A DNA stretch of 64,000 nt from Streptomyces sp. NBC_01351. Lineage in GTDB: Bacteria; Actinomycetota; Actinomycetes; Streptomycetales; Streptomycetaceae. Under the pieces are notes generated by a model, which was given only the letters and a program-made list of their open reading frames with translations, was not told the DNA's origin and did not search any database. The stretch lies in the NCBI RefSeq assembly GCF_036237315.1, contig NZ_CP108356.1:496001-560000 (forward strand). The letters run 5' to 3'. Positions 61,017 through 64,000 of this stretch are shown here, in pieces (within the stretch, counting starts at the first letter, position 1; every line of letters begins with the position of its first letter). The translations under genes and the position numbers were made by a program.

Positions 61017-61076
61017 CACATCGACACGCCAGTGTATCGATACATTTGCGTATCGATACGCAGGTGTACCGATACG
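61017..61076. promoter_or_regulatory. array of four 12-bp palindromic boxes at 16-bp spacing
   Basis: TGTATCGATACA (61033-61044) and CGTATCGATACG (61049-61060) are perfect palindromes. TGTACCGATACG (61065-61076) is a near copy and CACATCGACACG (61017-61028) a degenerate one, all starting exactly 16 bp apart. They sit between the divergent PAP2 operon and the TetR gene (62 nt upstream of its start). A regulator binding site is very likely. Confidence 0.85.
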
Positions 61077-61137
61077 CTCGCGTTCCCGTAGACTTCCCAG
61101 AGCCCGCCGCCGAGGCGCCCCGAGGAGAGCCGCACCC

Positions 61138-61758
61138 ATGACGTCGACGCCGCCGCCGAGCACCGCGCGCCGCTCCAAGATCACCCCGGAGCGGGAGAAG
61201 GAGTTCTACGACGCCGTCCTGGAGCAGTTGCGCGAGCACGGCTACGAGGCCCTGACCATGGAGGGCGTCGCCGCCCGCGCGAGCTGCGGCAAGTCCACGC
61301 TCTACCGGCAGTGGAAGACGAAGCCCCGGCTGGTCGCGGCGGCCCTGCGGGCGAACCGGCAGGGCACGCTCGCCGCCGTCGACACCGGGACCCTGGCGGG
61401 CGACCTGCGCGAGGCCGCCCGCATCGCGGCGGGCACCTCCGGCCGGGACACCCGGCTGACACAGGCCCTCGGGCTGGCGGTGCTCGGTGACGAGGAGCTG
61501 CAGTCGGCGCTGCGCGAGGCGCTGGTCGAGCCGGAACTGACGGCTTTCGACGCGATGGTGGAGCGCGCGGTGGCCCGGGGCGAGATCGCCGCGGACCATC
61601 CGGCCGTCGAGTTCCTGCCCGCGCAGCTGATGGGCGTGCTCCGGATCCGGCCCGTACTGGACGGCCGGTACGCGGACGCCGACTACCTGGTCCGGTTCGT
61701 CGACGCGGTCATGCTCCCCTCGCTGGGTCTGGCGCCTTCGGGCGGCCCGACCCCCTGA
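61138..61758 (+). CDS. TetR-family transcriptional regulator
   Basis: A 206-residue repressor with GAGGAG upstream. The HTH reads YEALTMEGVAARASCGKSTLYRQWKTKPRLV (residues about 35-66, recognition helix KSTLYRQW). The C-terminal domain binds an unknown ligand. The array of GTATCGATAC-type boxes immediately upstream, shared with the divergent PAP2/DMT operon, is the probable operator for both directions (inference). Confidence 0.94.
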   Translation: MTSTPPPSTARRSKITPEREKEFYDAVLEQLREHGYEALTMEGVAARASCGKSTLYRQWKTKPRLVAAALRANRQGTLAAVDTGTLAGDLREAARIAAGTSGRDTRLTQALGLAVLGDEELQSALREALVEPELTAFDAMVERAVARGEIAADHPAVEFLPAQLMGVLRIRPVLDGRYADADYLVRFVDAVMLPSLGLAPSGGPTP

Positions 61759-61901
61759 ACCGGCGGGCCGCCGTCTCGATGACCGGACGGCGACCTGCCC
61801 GCGCTGCCTCGTGGGGACGGCGGCAGCGCGCCACCCGGACGGGGCGGCGGCCACTCACGCGATGAGCGGCCGCCTCCCGGTCCGTGCGGCCACAAGCCCG
61901 T

Positions 61902-62450
61902 CTAGCGCACGGAGCCCATGGCCCGGGTGTACTCCTCCGGGTCGGCGTCGAAGCCGCGCAGCCGCGCGTCGAGGGACCAGGCGCCCGAGGCGTCGCGGAG
62001 GAACTCGGCGACCGTGGCCGCGGTGGCGGTCGGTACGGACCCGAAGTCACCCTGGGCGAGGTCGGTGTGGCCCTCGCGGATCCGGAAGCCCGTACCGGCG
62101 ATGTCGGCGAAGGTCCTCGCCCGGTCTCCCGAGTCCGCTCCCGCGAGGGCGTTCTGTATCACCACGCCGACGACCACCCGGCGCGACTTCTCACCCATCC
62201 GCTCCAGTTCGATGGTCATCACCTCGTCGAAGCCGAAGCCCTGGCCGGTGTGGCTGTCCCGGTTCAGGGTGATGGTGCCGTCGGGCGACCGCTTGCCGAA
62301 GTGGACCAGCTGGACCGGATCCCGGTGGAGGTCCTCCGCCCCGTAGACGGCGGCGACGATGTCGAGGTCGTTCGCGGGCGTGCCGGCCGGGCTGGGGTCC
62401 CACCGCAGTGCGACCTCCACCTTGGCCAGGCCCTTGCGTACACCGGTCAC
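61902..62450 (-). CDS. TerD-family tellurium-resistance/stress protein
   Basis: A 182-residue calcium-binding-type protein from a GTG with GGAGGGGGAG upstream. The TerD motifs are VEVALRWDPSPAG, LDIVAAVYGAED, VHFGKRSPDGTITLNRDSHTG and VVIQNALAG. TerD proteins form a beta-sandwich and act in tellurite, phage or general envelope stress. It follows a 370-residue hypothetical gene on the same strand (105 nt gap). Confidence 0.93.
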   Translation of the reverse strand: MTGVRKGLAKVEVALRWDPSPAGTPANDLDIVAAVYGAEDLHRDPVQLVHFGKRSPDGTITLNRDSHTGQGFGFDEVMTIELERMGEKSRRVVVGVVIQNALAGADSGDRARTFADIAGTGFRIREGHTDLAQGDFGSVPTATAATVAEFLRDASGAWSLDARLRGFDADPEEYTRAMGSVR

Positions 62451-62555
62451 CGAACTCCCCCTCCGTCCAACGGGTATGGCTCGGCCATGATCCCATGCGG
62501 CGCCCGGGCAGGGCCGAGCGACCGTACGTTCCCGGCCAGTCGGCCCCGCCTCCGG

Positions 62556-63668
62556 CTACCAGTCGCCGTCCTGTACGGGCCTGCCCGGCCGCGGGGCGTT
62601 GCCGAGCGGCTTGACCTGGCCGGGTGCCGGGTCCACCCAGGGAGTGTGGTCGTCTCCGAGCCACTCCCCGACCGGCTTGACCTGGCTCAGGGAGTCGGCC
62701 GGGGCGAGGTCGGCGGCGGATTCGTCGTAGTAGTCGAACCAGGGCAGCCCGGCCTTGGTGTAGGCGGCCCGGTCGATCGGCGAGGGCGGGGCGTCCTCCC
62801 CGGTGATACGGCGCCACTCGGGCGGGGTCACCAGATGGACGAAGACCCGCGCGTCCGCTTCCTCGGCCCAGTCGGACAGCGGGCGCTCGTCCCGGTAGAC
62901 CTCCTGGTGCATCGAGCCGCCCACGCCGAGCCCCATCGCCGGAGCCGCGGGCGGAGCGGCCGCACCCCGCCGCAGGGCCGAGCGGGGAGCGGCGCCGGGC
63001 GCGCCACCGGGGGGCGCCATCATCGGCGCGGGCATCGGTGCGGGCACGGGACCGCCGAAGCCCCCGGGAACGGGCGGACCCCCGTACGCGGCGGGGGCGC
63101 CCGGCATCGGGGGCGTGCGGCGCGCCTGCTCCGCCCGGCGCCATTCCGCGAGCGGCACGGGCCCCAGCGGGAACGCCTGGAGCTGCACGCCGCCGGTGGT
63201 CTCCTCGCCGGTCACCTGCCCCTCGACCGTGGCGCCGAGCCCGAGCGGCACGGCGACGAACTGGCGCACCGTCCCGTCTCCGGAATTGATCCCGTCCAGC
63301 CACGGCTGCCGGGGCAGCACGAGGTAGTTCTGCGGGCCGCGCGCGAGTCGTCCCGTCCAGCGCTTGCCCGAGACGGCGCAGACCTTGCCGACGCCGACCT
63401 GGAGCGCCGCCGGTTCACGGGTCCCGCCGAAGCTCAGCCACATCGCCTCGCGCAGGTACACGGGCAGCATCACGCCGCCCTTCGCCAGCCACTCCGGCGG
63501 CACCGTGTCCGGGTAGTCCTCCACCCGGCGCAGCGGGAACTCCCCCAGCCCCGGCGGCAGCGAGTGCGTGCCGGATTCGGGCAGCCTCAAGGTCCGGATG
63601 AACCTGATCTGCACCCCGTCTCCCAGGAGCAGCGCATTTCCGTCCACCCGTACCGAACCCGTTCCCAT
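62556..63668 (-). CDS. hypothetical protein, partner gene of TerD
   Basis: A 370-residue product starting MGTGSVRVDGNALLLGDG (GTG at 63689 is an alternative). No known domain was recognised. Residues 1-185 look like beta-rich globular sequence (EWLAKGGVMLPVYLREAMWL, PRQPWLDGINSGDGTVRQFV). Residues about 195-265 are Pro/Gly/Ala/Met-rich and likely disordered. The C-terminal part contains MHQEVYRDERPLSDWAEEAD and DRAAYTKAGLPWFDYYDE. There is no signal peptide or TM helix. It is upstream of, and possibly cotranscribed with, terD. Confidence 0.8.
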   Translation of the reverse strand: MGTGSVRVDGNALLLGDGVQIRFIRTLRLPESGTHSLPPGLGEFPLRRVEDYPDTVPPEWLAKGGVMLPVYLREAMWLSFGGTREPAALQVGVGKVCAVSGKRWTGRLARGPQNYLVLPRQPWLDGINSGDGTVRQFVAVPLGLGATVEGQVTGEETTGGVQLQAFPLGPVPLAEWRRAEQARRTPPMPGAPAAYGGPPVPGGFGGPVPAPMPAPMMAPPGGAPGAAPRSALRRGAAAPPAAPAMGLGVGGSMHQEVYRDERPLSDWAEEADARVFVHLVTPPEWRRITGEDAPPSPIDRAAYTKAGLPWFDYYDESAADLAPADSLSQVKPVGEWLGDDHTPWVDPAPGQVKPLGNAPRPGRPVQDGDW

Positions 63669-63895
63669 GCCGCCCCTTTTCCCGCTCACGCGCCGATCGG
63701 CCGCACAAACGGCGGTCGATCCGGATCGTTATCCTCAAGTTTTGCTCAGATGTAGTGACGGTGGGCCCGTCACCTTCCTAGCTTCCTCATACACGCGTCG
63801 TCTTCCGTACACGTGTCTCGACGTCCCCCCACGTCTCCGCGGTTCCCGCGCCCGGCGATCCCGGTGCACGCCCGCGTCCAAAGAAAGAGTGCAAG

Positions 63896-64000
63896 ATGAA
63901 GGTTCCCCAGGCCGGCGCGATCGCCGCAGTGATCGCCCTCACCCTCGCCACCGCCGGGTGCAGTGGCGACGACGAGGCCAAGGGGACCCTCGCGGTGGGC
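63896..64000 (+). CDS. lipoprotein, probable ABC solute-binding protein (3' end beyond window)
   Basis: Only the first 35 codons are visible: MKVPQAGAIAAVIALTLATA followed by GCSGDDEAKG, a signal peptide with a lipobox LATAGC. AAGAAAGAG precedes the ATG. The start resembles polar amino-acid ABC solute-binding proteins, but the function cannot be decided from this fragment. Confidence 0.75.
   Translation, partial: MKVPQAGAIAAVIALTLATAGCSGDDEAKGTLAVG

Overview
The window is chromosomal DNA from a Streptomyces-type actinomycete. Base composition is very GC-rich with G/C-ending codons, GTG and TTG starts are common, and the markers are typical of the genus: a short chaplin, two tyrosinase/caddie pairs, a DasR-type dre box at a chitinase gene, ECF sigma factors with CU044_5270-like or SnoaL-like partners, a helicase with repeated helicase-associated domains, and a rare TTA codon in melC1. 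No rRNA, CRISPR array, prophage or biosynthetic cluster is visible. One tRNA gene (Trp) is present. The stretch reads as ordinary chromosome interrupted by one decayed mobile patch at about 44.3-48.9 kb.

Layout, left to right. 0-2.3 kb: an ABC importer (permease and lipoprotein) led by a cobalamin riboswitch, then tRNA-Trp. 2.4-6.6 kb: a secreted protein, a dre-controlled GH18 chitinase, and a serpin gene overlapping an aldo/keto reductase gene. 6.5-9.1 kb: a ketodeoxygluconate kinase/aldolase operon divergent from an IclR regulator, with operators between them. 9.2-12.7 kb: a membrane-spanning sigma factor/CAP-domain fusion, an ECF41-type sigma factor and an SDR. 12.8-15.2 kb: a helicase. 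15.2-18.2 kb: glutamate decarboxylase and melC1-melC2. 18.1-21.9 kb: a CitA/CitB-type two-component system divergent from dctA, with a Crp-like palindrome between them. 22-31.3 kb: a secreted subtilisin, an FhuF-like Fe-S protein, a broken MFS gene, three hydrolases or esterases, a GNAT enzyme and an anchored beta-propeller. 31.4-34.4 kb: a small secreted protein with a repeat in its signal peptide, a chaplin, melD1-melD2, a GNAT enzyme and a half-size TRIC/UPF0126 membrane protein. 34.6-36.2 kb: an ECF sigma factor overlapping a membrane partner. 36.2-44.3 kb: acyl-CoA metabolism (a three-gene operon with 4-nt overlaps, a dienoyl-CoA-reductase-like SDR, an enoyl-CoA hydratase) plus PIG-L and MBL hydrolases.

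44.3-48.9 kb holds relics of an IstB ATPase and of an IS5-type transposase. The N-terminal and C-terminal parts of the transposase lie on either side of a histidine kinase/response regulator/DUF4097 cassette. 48.97-53.6 kb: a prolyl-aminopeptidase-like hydrolase, S-(hydroxymethyl)mycothiol dehydrogenase, and a LysR regulator divergent from a DapA-like lyase with a T-N11-A operator. 53.7-58.2 kb: a LysM/SLT wall hydrolase behind a Crp-like site, a Ser/Thr kinase with an extracellular domain, and a PNGase A-like protein. 58.3-64 kb: RraA, a GlsB-type protein, a PAP2/DMT membrane operon divergent from a TetR regulator over a strikingly periodic array of palindromes, a TerD protein with a hypothetical neighbour, and the start of a lipoprotein gene.

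The most unusual items are the sigma-zinc finger-TM-CAP fusion, the four-box operator array with a 16-bp period, the split transposase around a signalling cassette, the phenylalanine at a key caddie position in MelD1, and the terminator stem built from the Fe-S motif codons of the FhuF-like gene. All assignments come from reading the sequence; no database search was run.
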